NCBI GenBank assembly: GCA_030673845.1 | Contig: JAUTCQ010000004.1 | Coordinates: 1-64,000 of the forward strand | DNA length: 64,000 nt | Source of the DNA: Verrucomicrobiota bacterium JB022 | GTDB lineage: Bacteria; Verrucomicrobiota; Verrucomicrobiia; Opitutales; Oceanipulchritudinaceae | Reading direction: 5' to 3' | Shown: in pieces, positions 8,513-17,090 of the stretch | Layout of the letters: each line of letters begins with the position of its first letter | Numbering within the stretch: position 1 is the first letter of the stretch | The notes under the pieces: generated by a model | Seen by the model: only the letters and a program-made list of their open reading frames with translations | Told to the model about the DNA's origin: nothing | Databases searched by the model: none | Program-made: the position numbers and the translations under genes

Positions 8513-8620
8513 GAAACGATTTTTGGAAAAAAGTTTTCACCTCCTCTCCAGATGCTTAACCACGCGGCTCCGGGCCCGCTCTTCTCCGCGTTTTAGCTTT
8601 TGAGTCCTAAAAATCGTTTC
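8513..8620. repeat. inverted repeat enclosing a third, diverged core copy
   Basis: GAAACGATTTTT (8513-8524) and AAAAATCGTTTC (8609-8620) are exact reverse complements. Between them, TGCTTAACCA (8553-8562) repeats ten bases of the 24-base core shared by the two small RNA candidates. It looks like a decayed or rearranged third unit. No gene is supported here. Confidence 0.45.
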
Positions 8621-8654
8621 CCGGTGAACCACACCCGAAGTGGTCCGCAGGTTT

Positions 8655-8691
8655 AAAAAAAATGTCGCCGGGGTTGACCGACCCCGGCGAC
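8655..8691 (-). terminator. intrinsic terminator of small RNA candidate B
   Basis: Stem GTCGCCGGGG (8664-8673) pairs exactly with CCCCGGCGAC (8682-8691), loop of eight bases. On the minus strand it is followed by eight T residues (8655-8662). Confidence 0.88.
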
Positions 8692-8792
8692 GCTCTCAAG
8701 TGCTTAACCAAACTACAAACTAGGCTGAAACAAAACTGTAATCGCTCTGCTATTAGCTTAGCTATATAGGTAGATCGCGTGAAGTGGGAAAT
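8655..8792 (-). ncRNA. candidate small RNA B (tandem pair, upstream limit uncertain)
   Basis: Same architecture as copy A about 286 bases away: box TTGAACAA (minus strand, 8792-8799), a 71-base interval with a TATATA-like stretch at 8763-8768, the identical 24-base core at 8698-8721, and a perfect intrinsic terminator. It begins just past the terminator of the mlaD operon (8829-8854), so it needs its own promoter. No open frame of useful length crosses the core. Function unknown. The invariant single-stranded-looking core before a terminator resembles the seed layout of regulatory small RNAs. Confidence 0.6.
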
Positions 8793-8828
8793 TGTTCAAA
8801 GAAAATTCTGATTTTTCCCCAGTACATG

Positions 8829-8854
8829 AAAAACGGGCCCGCAAAAGGCCCGTT
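8829..8854 (-). terminator. intrinsic terminator of the Mla-type operon
   Basis: AACGGGCC (8832-8839) pairs with GGCCCGTT (8847-8854) around a seven-base loop. On the minus strand a T run follows. It lies 52 bases past the mlaD stop. Confidence 0.85.
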
Positions 8855-8906
8855 CATCCTGTTTTTCGTTGCGCTGAACCCGGCTGGAAGTCCCTCCGCC
8901 CGCAGG

Positions 8907-9890
8907 CTAGAAGAGGGCGCCGGCGGCGGTTCCGACGGCCGAGATCGGGCCGGCGTCACCCACCGTGTCGAGCGTCTGCTCGGCCTTTTGCAGCATTGCG
9001 CGCAGCTCCACGTAGAGTTCGTCGTCGTTGACGAGCTTTCCAAGCGTGCCCTCGCCCTTGTTCAGCTTGAGGGAAAACTCGTTGAAGTTGGCGATCGTTT
9101 CCTCCAGCTCGCGAGCGGCCGTGTCATCGTAGAGCAGGCGGCCGATGGAGCCCTTGCCCGCCTTCACGTCTGCAATGATCGTCTGCGCCTCGTCGAGGGT
9201 GGCGCGGGCGTCGGTGGCGGCCAGCTTGATCTCGTCGAGCGTTTCGACCGCGCGGGTGTAGGCGGTGTCGTCATTGATCAGCTTGCCGAGCGTGCCCTCG
9301 CCGCTGTCGATCTTCATCGTGATGGAGTCGATGCGGTCGACGATGGTGTCGAGCTGGGCGCGGTTCTCCGTCACCATGTCGTTGAGGTTGGTGAAGAGAT
9401 TGCCCATGTCGCCTTCGCCAAAGCCGGAAAAGCTGTCGGCGATCTGGTTGAACTTCTGGCTGAGCTGGCTGACTTCGTTCATGATGTCGTTGAAGTCGGC
9501 CGTGTTCTTCGTCTCGATCCGGGCGCCATCCTGCACCATCGACTGGCTTTGGCCATAGTTGACGGCGATGTAGTTTTGCCCGAGCAGGCTGGCCACGCCG
9601 ATGCTGGCGATGGAGTCGCTCGGGATCTGGAACTTCGAGTCGATCCGGAGCACGGCCTGCGCCTTGCCTTCGACCAGCTTCGTCTCCGCCACCTCACCGA
9701 TGCGCACGCCCGCCATGCGGACGTCGCTGCCGGGGGTCAGCGTCTTGAGGTCGTTGAACTGGGCGACGAGGAGGTAGCCGTCCTTCTTGCCGAACTGGTT
9801 GTTGCCGATGACCGAGTAGGTCACGAAAATGAGGATGAGCCCCAGCACAAAGAAGAGGCCCACGCGGACGTATTGCAGCGATTGTTTCAT
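8907..9890 (-). CDS. mlaD: MlaD-like MCE-domain lipid transport protein
   Basis: 327 residues. An N-terminal membrane anchor (about 10-29) is followed by a single MCE domain (about 35-120: DLKTLTPGSDVRMAGVRIG, then VASLLGQNYIAVNYG). A long helical C-terminal region (about 130-310) contains three copies of a GEGTLGKLINDD-type motif. MlaD-type proteins form hexameric rings in the periplasm that take up or deliver phospholipids together with the MlaFE ABC transporter. The start overlaps the mlaF stop by four bases (ATGA type), so the genes are translationally coupled. The helical tail with repeats is longer than in E. coli MlaD and resembles the tails of larger MCE proteins that may span towards the outer membrane. 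Confidence 0.9.
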   Translation of the reverse strand: MKQSLQYVRVGLFFVLGLILIFVTYSVIGNNQFGKKDGYLLVAQFNDLKTLTPGSDVRMAGVRIGEVAETKLVEGKAQAVLRIDSKFQIPSDSIASIGVASLLGQNYIAVNYGQSQSMVQDGARIETKNTADFNDIMNEVSQLSQKFNQIADSFSGFGEGDMGNLFTNLNDMVTENRAQLDTIVDRIDSITMKIDSGEGTLGKLINDDTAYTRAVETLDEIKLAATDARATLDEAQTIIADVKAGKGSIGRLLYDDTAARELEETIANFNEFSLKLNKGEGTLGKLVNDDELYVELRAMLQKAEQTLDTVGDAGPISAVGTAAGALF

Positions 9891-10675
9891 GCCGAGTTGC
9901 GGCCCTGGCGGAACCGCGGATTGGAGGGATTGATAGTCGGGTTAAGAAAGTCGCGCACCCGTTCGTCTTCGCTGTTGCAGAAGGCCTCGCGGGTGTCGTT
10001 GAAGATCAGCTCGCCATCCCACAGCAGGCCCACCCGGTCGGCAATGCCGCGCGCGAGATCCTTGTCGTGGCTGACGACGATACTGGTGACGTTGGTCTCG
10101 TCGCGCACAGTGGCGATGAGTTCGCTCACGGTGGCGGAGCGGATCGGGTCGAGCTCGGAAGTCGGCTCGTCGTAAAGGACCAGTTGCGGCTCCATCACAA
10201 TGGCACGGGCCACCGCCACACGCTTGCGCATACCGCCGGAGAGGCTGGCGGGGAACTGTTTGGCCGTCTGCTCGATCGAGAGCACCTCCAGCACGCGGCT
10301 CACCTTCTGGCGGATGGTCTTCTCGTCGTAGAGGCGATGCTCGCGCAGGTAGAGCGCAAGGTTGTCGAAGACCGTCATCGAGTTGAAGAGCGCGCCGGCC
10401 TGGAAGACGAGAGCGGTCTTGAACTTCTCGTGCGTCTCCTGGTCGGAGGCATCATGGCCATTGATCAGCACGCGGCCCTCGTCGGGCTTTTCGAGGCCGA
10501 TCATCTGCTTGAGCAGCACGCTCTTGCCGGAGCCGCTGGGCCCCATGAGCACGAAGATCTCACCCGGCTTCACGTCGAAGCTGACGCCCCTGAGCACGTG
10601 GTTGTCGCCGTAGCTCTTGTGCAGATTCTCGGCCTTTACCGCGAGCGGTTGCTCGGTATTTTGTTCGGCTTCCAT
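9887..10675 (-). CDS. mlaF: MlaF-like ABC transporter ATP-binding protein
   Basis: 262 residues from ATG 10675. An open frame extends further upstream, but only through mlaE, so it is not coding. Walker A GPSGSGKS, Q-loop FQAGALF, signature LSGGMRKRVA, and Walker B LVLYDEPTSELD (usually TSGLD) are all present. It powers lipid movement by MlaE across the inner membrane. The start is two bases past the mlaE stop codon and the stop overlaps mlaD, so the operon is tightly packed. Confidence 0.92.
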   Translation of the reverse strand: MEAEQNTEQPLAVKAENLHKSYGDNHVLRGVSFDVKPGEIFVLMGPSGSGKSVLLKQMIGLEKPDEGRVLINGHDASDQETHEKFKTALVFQAGALFNSMTVFDNLALYLREHRLYDEKTIRQKVSRVLEVLSIEQTAKQFPASLSGGMRKRVAVARAIVMEPQLVLYDEPTSELDPIRSATVSELIATVRDETNVTSIVVSHDKDLARGIADRVGLLWDGELIFNDTREAFCNSEDERVRDFLNPTINPSNPRFRQGRNSA

Positions 10676-10677
10676 GC

Positions 10678-11430
10678 TTAGAGCTGGGTGTAGGTGACGA
10701 AGTAGTCGAGCAGGAGGATGAAAATGATGCACGAGACGACCGCGCGCGTCACGGCGGCGCCAATCTCGCGCGGGCCACCCTGCGCCTGCAGGCCCACGTT
10801 GCAACATACGATGATGACCATGAGGGCAAAGATCTCGCCCTTCACCAGGCCGTCGGTCAGGTCCTTGACCGTGATCTGCGCGCGCAAGGCGTTGTAATAC
10901 GTCTGCGTCGTCTGGTCGAGCCACGGCACGAAGCGCACCACCAGTTGCCCGCCGATCCAGCCCATGAGGTTGGACGTCATCGTGAGCAGCGGCATGGTGA
11001 TGGCGACCGCGATGAGGCGGGGCAGCACGAGGAAGCGCTCCGGCGGGATGTTCATCGTCTTGAGCGCGTCCACCTCCTGGTAGACCTTCATCGAAGCGAG
11101 CTCTGCCGTTACCGCCGAGCCCACCCGGCCCGTGAGCATGATCGCCGTCATGACCGGAGCCAGTTCGCGCACGAGGGAGACCCCCACGACGCCGCCAATA
11201 AAGTCGGTCGCCCCAAACGCGTTGGCGCTGTAACCAAACTGCAAGGCGAGCACCCCGCCGATGAAAAGGCTGAGGATGGCCGTGAGCGGCAAAGTCCCGT
11301 TGCCGATAAACAGGCACTGGTCCACGATCCGCGGCATCATGCGCAGCGAATACGGCAGGTAACGCAGCGTGCGCAACAGCAGCATGAGGCCGCTGCCGAG
11401 CTGGTTGAGGACGTTGAGCAAAGCAAACAT
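10678..11430 (-). CDS. mlaE: MlaE-like ABC transporter permease
   Basis: 250 residues from ATG 11430. About five or six hydrophobic segments, with the family signature near ALQFGYSANAFGA, LVRELAPVMTAIMLTGRVG and SAVTAELASMKVYQEVDAL. It is the membrane subunit that pairs with MlaF and the MCE protein MlaD for phospholipid transport that maintains outer membrane asymmetry. The 7-base gap to the upstream outer-membrane-like gene puts that gene in the same operon. Confidence 0.92.
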   Translation of the reverse strand: MFALLNVLNQLGSGLMLLLRTLRYLPYSLRMMPRIVDQCLFIGNGTLPLTAILSLFIGGVLALQFGYSANAFGATDFIGGVVGVSLVRELAPVMTAIMLTGRVGSAVTAELASMKVYQEVDALKTMNIPPERFLVLPRLIAVAITMPLLTMTSNLMGWIGGQLVVRFVPWLDQTTQTYYNALRAQITVKDLTDGLVKGEIFALMVIIVCCNVGLQAQGGPREIGAAVTRAVVSCIIFILLLDYFVTYTQL

Positions 11431-11437
11431 AGTATCC

Positions 11438-12868
11438 CTAGAAGTCTTTCCAGAAGAATTCCCAGCGGCGGTCGTCTTCGCTGCCATGGCGGCCCACGAG
11501 CCCCCACAGCACCTTCCAGTCGCCCTTCGCGCGTTCATCTTCGCGTTGGTAGTTAAAGAGCGGGCCCACGCCGAGGCCGGTGGTCTCCCCCTCGTTCCGC
11601 TTCCAGTTGAGCAGGTTCCACAGCAGCGAATGCTCCACGCTCTCCTGCCGGCGGTCGTAGCGGTAGACCGCAAAAAGGTTGCCCCACGCATCGCGCATGG
11701 TCGATTTGTTGGGGAAAAGCCCGCCCAGCGGGTCCAGCACCTGGATCTGGCGCGAATCCTCGCCATCGTCCCAATAGCCGAAAAACGGCCAGAGGTAGCT
11801 CTTGCGCGATTCCCAGGTAGCCGTGCTGCGGCGCTCGTCCCACCACACGAAATACAGGAGCTGATCGCGCTCGATCGTCATCGGAGCTTCCCAGCGCTTC
11901 GAAGTCTTAACCAGCGGCCACATGTACCAATGCTTCTCCTGCAGGCCCTTGCCCTCGTGCGTATAGAAAGGCATCCAGCGGTTGATGAACTTCTCTTCGC
12001 CCTTGCCCTGCACGAAGAGCGGCCAGAAGTAGCGCGTCTCGCGGTAATCCGGGCGCGGGTCCCACTCGTGGGTGTAGCCGAAGAACGGCCAGCCAAATGT
12101 CTCGCTCTTCAAGCCCGGTGCGGTCGAGCGGGCGTAAAACGGCAGCACGCCGAAGTCGTGGCGCGGCTGCTCCCTGTCCAGCCCACGGTGCACATCGTAA
12201 TAGATCGGCCAGAGCGCGAAGGTGCGGTCGTAGTCGTTGTCTTTTTCGAAATGCCCGTAGAGCGGCCACAGCGCCCAGCCCCGGCTCTCCGGCCCCTTCA
12301 GATACTGGATAAAGGGCCACGGCACGGAGTAGCGCACCGCCTTCTCGTTGCGCGTGCGTACGTAGAGCGGCCAGGCGGCAAAGTCGACCCGGTCGCGCCC
12401 GAAGAAATTCTTCAACGTGCCGCCCACCGGCCAAAAGGCGGCGTAATTGGCCTGCGGCTCCGGGCTGTCGAAGTAAAAGAGGAAGGGGAAGGCCTGGAAG
12501 TCCGTAATATCGCTGCCGGAATCGTGGCGGTAACGGATCAGGCTGTAGATGTCCCAAAACACCATGTCGCCCCGCTCCCGGTAATTGAAGATCGGGTAGG
12601 CGAGGTGGAACTGCTCGTCGTCGGGCCGCGCCTCCCACGAGTAGGAAAGCGTGAGCGGGCGGAAGCCGTAGACGCTGCGGTCTTCCCACTGCTGCCCCAG
12701 CCAGAACGGCCCGAGGCCGGTGGAAGTGGCCGGGCGGCCCCACGTATCGGCCGGGCGAAACGTAAGCAGCGGCCAGAGGTTGAAGCCATCGGCCTCGTCC
12801 TGAGCCTGGAGCGGCGCCGCCAGCAGGCTCAGTAACCCCAGTTGGCACCATGTGCGGGCAGATTTCAT
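11438..12868 (-). CDS. predicted outer-membrane/secreted protein rich in W-P repeats, first gene of Mla-type operon
   Basis: 476 residues from ATG 12868 (MKSARTW), which gives a clean signal peptide cleaved near PLQAQ. An upstream ATG at 12910 would spoil it. The mature part has many Trp-Pro-(Leu/Phe/Ile/Val) motifs at near regular spacing (NLWPLL, AAWPLYV, ALWPLYG, ALWPIYY, FGWPFFG, YFWPLFV, YMWPLV, YLWPFFG), alternating with charged turns, as expected of a repetitive beta-sheet protein. No homologue of known function is recognised. Position ahead of mlaEFD suggests an envelope partner in lipid traffic. That is inference from context only. Confidence 0.72.
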   Translation of the reverse strand: MKSARTWCQLGLLSLLAAPLQAQDEADGFNLWPLLTFRPADTWGRPATSTGLGPFWLGQQWEDRSVYGFRPLTLSYSWEARPDDEQFHLAYPIFNYRERGDMVFWDIYSLIRYRHDSGSDITDFQAFPFLFYFDSPEPQANYAAFWPVGGTLKNFFGRDRVDFAAWPLYVRTRNEKAVRYSVPWPFIQYLKGPESRGWALWPLYGHFEKDNDYDRTFALWPIYYDVHRGLDREQPRHDFGVLPFYARSTAPGLKSETFGWPFFGYTHEWDPRPDYRETRYFWPLFVQGKGEEKFINRWMPFYTHEGKGLQEKHWYMWPLVKTSKRWEAPMTIERDQLLYFVWWDERRSTATWESRKSYLWPFFGYWDDGEDSRQIQVLDPLGGLFPNKSTMRDAWGNLFAVYRYDRRQESVEHSLLWNLLNWKRNEGETTGLGVGPLFNYQREDERAKGDWKVLWGLVGRHGSEDDRRWEFFWKDF

Positions 12869-12984
12869 CAGTTGAGCGAAGCGTTCAGCGCAAACGAGGA
12901 GGGAGAACAAATAGCAGAAGGGCCCCCAGATAAAGCAGAATTTATTTTGCCTGCCCCACCCTTCTGCGCTGTATCCTCACGCCC

Positions 12985-13545
12985 ATGCGAATTACCGGAG
13001 GCAATGCGCGAGGCATCCCCCTGAAGGTCGGCACCGGCGAAGGCCTGCGCCCGGCCACCGACCGCATGCGCGAAGCTGTCTTTTCCAGCCTCGGCCCGCG
13101 GGTGGAAGAAGCCCGCGTGCTCGACCTCTTTGCGGGCTCCGGCGCCTATGGCCTCGAAGCCCTCTCGCGAGGGGCCGCGCACTGCGTGTGGGTAGAGCGT
13201 CATCGGCGCACTGCGAGCCTTTTGCGCGCCAATGTGGCCGCAGTTGCCCGCAGCCTGCAAAAAATGGTGGCCGACATTGGCGTGGTGGCCGAGGCAGACG
13301 CCCTGCACTTCGACCGCGCGGGCCAGGTAGACCTCGTCTTCGCCGACCCGCCCTACAGCCTGTGGCGCGAGCAACCGCACGCGATCCTCGCCGCCCTCGA
13401 CCGCCAGCTGGGCGATGGCGACGCCACCGTGGTGCTCGAAGCCCCGGGCGATGTCGACCTCTCCTGGCCCGGCTGGGAGCTGCGCCGACGCCTGGGCAAG
13501 GGGCGCGACCAACCCAGCGCGTTGATCTGGCAACGCGCCCAGTAG
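12985..13545 (+). CDS. rsmD: 16S rRNA (guanine(966)-N(2))-methyltransferase RsmD
   Basis: 186 residues, the usual length. It starts with MRITGGNARGIPLK and has the family pattern RPATDRMREAVFSSL, the SAM-binding motif DLFAGSGAYGLEALSRGA (47-64) and the catalytic DPPY. It methylates guanine 966 of 16S rRNA during 30S assembly. Divergent from the Mla operon across a 116-base gap. The usual neighbour coaD is not present. Confidence 0.93.
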   Translation: MRITGGNARGIPLKVGTGEGLRPATDRMREAVFSSLGPRVEEARVLDLFAGSGAYGLEALSRGAAHCVWVERHRRTASLLRANVAAVARSLQKMVADIGVVAEADALHFDRAGQVDLVFADPPYSLWREQPHAILAALDRQLGDGDATVVLEAPGDVDLSWPGWELRRRLGKGRDQPSALIWQRAQ

Positions 13546-13668
13546 AAGCTCCCAATCAGAAACAGCGTGCATTCCTTCAGATAAGTCGGTCAAAGCCAGA
13601 AATCAAACAGCTGTTTTGCATTTTCGCAAGCCTGTGCTGCAGAAGCACCCGCTCACGCGGCTCACGCC

Positions 13669-14073
13669 TCAGCAACACCCAATTTCCCCCCGCGCCAACA
13701 GCACGCCGATCGGCTCCGGCGCTTCCGAAGTTTCGACCAGGCGCCGCAACAGCGCATCGCGGCGCAGGCGGTCGGCGGTCAACGTTTTCTGGTCGGCCTC
13801 GTCGAGCGGCAAATCCAGCATCGCCTCCACCTCGGCTGGCAAGTGGGGCGGCAGGCTGTAGATCGTCCAGTTGTGATGCCGCCGCGCCGTCACCAGCCCG
13901 TACGGCTTCAGATAGGCCAGCTGCTTCGAGATCTTCGCCTGCGGCTCGTCCAGAATCTCCTGCAAGTGGCAGACGCAAAGCGGCCCCTGCCGCAACAAGT
14001 GGAGGATGCGCCAACGGGTCGGCTCGCTGAAACAACGGAAATAGTGGGCGATCGACATCGAGTATCCGCTCAA
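13669..14073 (-). CDS. ArsR-family metalloregulatory repressor
   Basis: 134 residues from a TTG at 14073 that overlaps the upstream methyltransferase stop by three bases. An ATG at 14058 (MSIAHYF) gives 129 residues and is equally possible. Winged-helix ArsR pattern: RCFSEPTRWRILHLL, then GPLCVCHLQEIL, whose Cys-Val-Cys is the As(III)/Sb(III) sensor motif in the recognition helix of classical ArsR, then QAKISKQLAYLKPYGLV. The tail ends GCC with two more Cys. Coupled to a methyltransferase, it probably represses that operon until a metalloid binds. The inducer is inferred. Confidence 0.88.
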   Translation of the reverse strand: MSGYSMSIAHYFRCFSEPTRWRILHLLRQGPLCVCHLQEILDEPQAKISKQLAYLKPYGLVTARRHHNWTIYSLPPHLPAEVEAMLDLPLDEADQKTLTADRLRRDALLRRLVETSEAPEPIGVLLARGEIGCC

Positions 14074-14681
14074 GATGGCACCGCTGCCCCACCGACGCGA
14101 ACGAATTTACACCGGCGGTAAAGCCGCACTTCCTCACCGTCCTCGCGCTCCGGGAATTTCTCCGTGGGCAGCCAGCGCGCCACCAGCTCGAAGCAGGGCT
14201 CGAAGAGGCGGTCCAGCTCCGCCGGTTGCACGCCGAACGGCGGCCCCGTGACCACGTGCGGCTCCAGAAAAAAGATCCCCAGCAAATGGCCGCCCGGCCT
14301 TAGCAGCTCGGCCATCCGCCGCACGTAAGCAGGCCGCTCGCGCGGCGGGATCGCGCAAAAACACGTGTGCTCCACCACCCAGTCGAAACGCCCCAGCCGC
14401 GCCGCCGGGCTGTGCAGCGCGTCGCACAACGCAAAGCGCAGCCCCGGCCTGCCATACCGCGCCTGTGCCGCCCGCACCGCCGTGGCCGAAATATCCACGC
14501 CCAGCACCTCCGCCTGCGGGCCTGCCAAAGCAGCAGCATCGTGCCCGCGACCGCAGCCCGGCACGAGGATGCGTCCGGATGGGCGGTGCCGCCGCAGCCA
14601 CTCCACCAGCGGCGGCGCGGCCTGACCCTTGTCCCAACCATGGCGCCCGATCCGGTAGCGGTAGTCCCAATCCACACTCAT
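14070..14681 (-). CDS. SAM-dependent methyltransferase, TPMT-like
   Basis: 203 residues from ATG 14681 (MSVDWDYRY). Class I methyltransferase motif ILVPGCGRGHDAAAL (38-52), acidic GVDIS, then VVEHTCFCAIPPRERPAYV and LRPGGHLLGIFF, which is the pattern of the thiopurine S-methyltransferase-like family. Bacterial members methylate selenium, tellurium or thiol compounds. The stop overlaps the ArsR-type repressor start, so a metalloid-responsive operon is likely. Exact substrate unknown. The promoter must lie in the 102-base gap shared with the divergent Nudix gene. Confidence 0.85.
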   Translation of the reverse strand: MSVDWDYRYRIGRHGWDKGQAAPPLVEWLRRHRPSGRILVPGCGRGHDAAALAGPQAEVLGVDISATAVRAAQARYGRPGLRFALCDALHSPAARLGRFDWVVEHTCFCAIPPRERPAYVRRMAELLRPGGHLLGIFFLEPHVVTGPPFGVQPAELDRLFEPCFELVARWLPTEKFPEREDGEEVRLYRRCKFVRVGGAAVPS

Positions 14682-14783
14682 AACCACCACCCAAAGCCGC
14701 CTTGGCCACGCCCGCAAGCACACCATGGCCGGAAACCTCGATGCAGAGGCTTGCCACCAGCCGCCCGACTGCTTTACGCATTG

Positions 14784-15263
14784 ATGGCTTCTATGGCCCG
14801 CATCAAACCCATCCGTTCGGCCGCCCGCGCCGTCATCATCCATGAGGGCAAGCTGCTGGCTACCAAGATGCGGGACTGGCGCGGCATTTATTACATCCTG
14901 CCCGGTGGTGGCCAACTGCCCGGCGAGACGCTCGAAGACACCGTGCGCCGCGAGTGCCTCGAAGAAGTCGGTGTGGAAGTCGAAGTCGACCGCCTGCTCT
15001 ACGTGCGCGAGTACATCGGCCGCAACCACCGCTTTTCCAAGAGCCACGCCGGCTTCCACCAGCTCGAGCACGTCTTCCGCTGCCACATCACCGATCCACT
15101 GGCAGTCCACATCGGCCACGAGTGCGACAACCACCAGATCGGCGTCGCCTGGCTCTCGCTCGACAACATCCAGGCCGTGCCCTTTTACCCGTCGGTGATC
15201 AAACAATACTTCACCGGCGACGACCTGCAGGTCCCCCGCATGTACCTGGGCGACTGTAATTGA
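14784..15263 (+). CDS. Nudix hydrolase
   Basis: 159 residues from ATG 14784 (MASMARIK). A second in-frame ATG three codons on is also possible. The Nudix box is complete: G-GQLPGETLEDTVRRECLEEVGV, matching Gx5Ex7REUxEExGU. These enzymes hydrolyse nucleoside diphosphates linked to another group. C-terminal part includes a substrate-side loop ECDNHQIGVAWLSLD. Substrate not predictable. Divergent from the methyltransferase gene. Confidence 0.9.
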   Translation: MASMARIKPIRSAARAVIIHEGKLLATKMRDWRGIYYILPGGGQLPGETLEDTVRRECLEEVGVEVEVDRLLYVREYIGRNHRFSKSHAGFHQLEHVFRCHITDPLAVHIGHECDNHQIGVAWLSLDNIQAVPFYPSVIKQYFTGDDLQVPRMYLGDCN

Positions 15264-15280
15264 AATAGAAAAAGGCAGAT

Positions 15281-15360
15281 TCTCTCACGAAGGGCACGAA
15301 GACACAAAGAACTGAAAATTGGATTGGGAACCTTTGTGTCTCTGTGCCCTTCGTGAGAGA
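15281..15360. repeat. long interspersed palindrome (29-base arms)
   Basis: Arms 15281-15309 and 15332-15360 match as reverse complements at 27 of 29 positions around a 22-base loop. The arm contains CACGAAGGGCACGAAGACAC. A related sequence occurs at 32950-33030, so it belongs to a dispersed repeat family. It lies between the Nudix gene and guaA and could also stop transcription, but has no clear T run. Confidence 0.8.
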
Positions 15361-15465
15361 AACCGTATTTAAATTCGGGCTTGATTTTTCCCGTGCGAAT
15401 ACCCTTGCCGGGCTGGGACGAACCTGCTTAGGTGCCCAATTTCCCTTTTGCCGCGCACGGAAACC

Positions 15466-17007
<1,542 letters not shown>

Positions 17008-17034
17008 GCCGCGGGGAGATATATTTTCCCATTC

Positions 17035-17067
17035 AATAGCAAGCGCCATAACCGCTTGCTATTTTTT
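17035..17067 (+). terminator. intrinsic terminator of guaA
   Basis: AATAGCAAGCG (17035-17045) pairs exactly with CGCTTGCTATT (17053-17063) around seven bases, followed by a T run to 17067. It is 28 bases past the guaA stop. Confidence 0.9.
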
Positions 17068-17090
17068 GTGCCTCAATTTAAGCCGGGCCA

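Noticed and set aside
8539-8550. A strong AGGAGGTG on the minus strand as the start of a small protein
   Set aside because: The only start at hand overlaps the Shine-Dalgarno itself, and the short frame that follows shows no conservation with the second unit.
8762-9043. A 93-codon leftward frame ending in the small RNA region
   Set aside because: It overlaps mlaD in another frame and passes through that operon's terminator.
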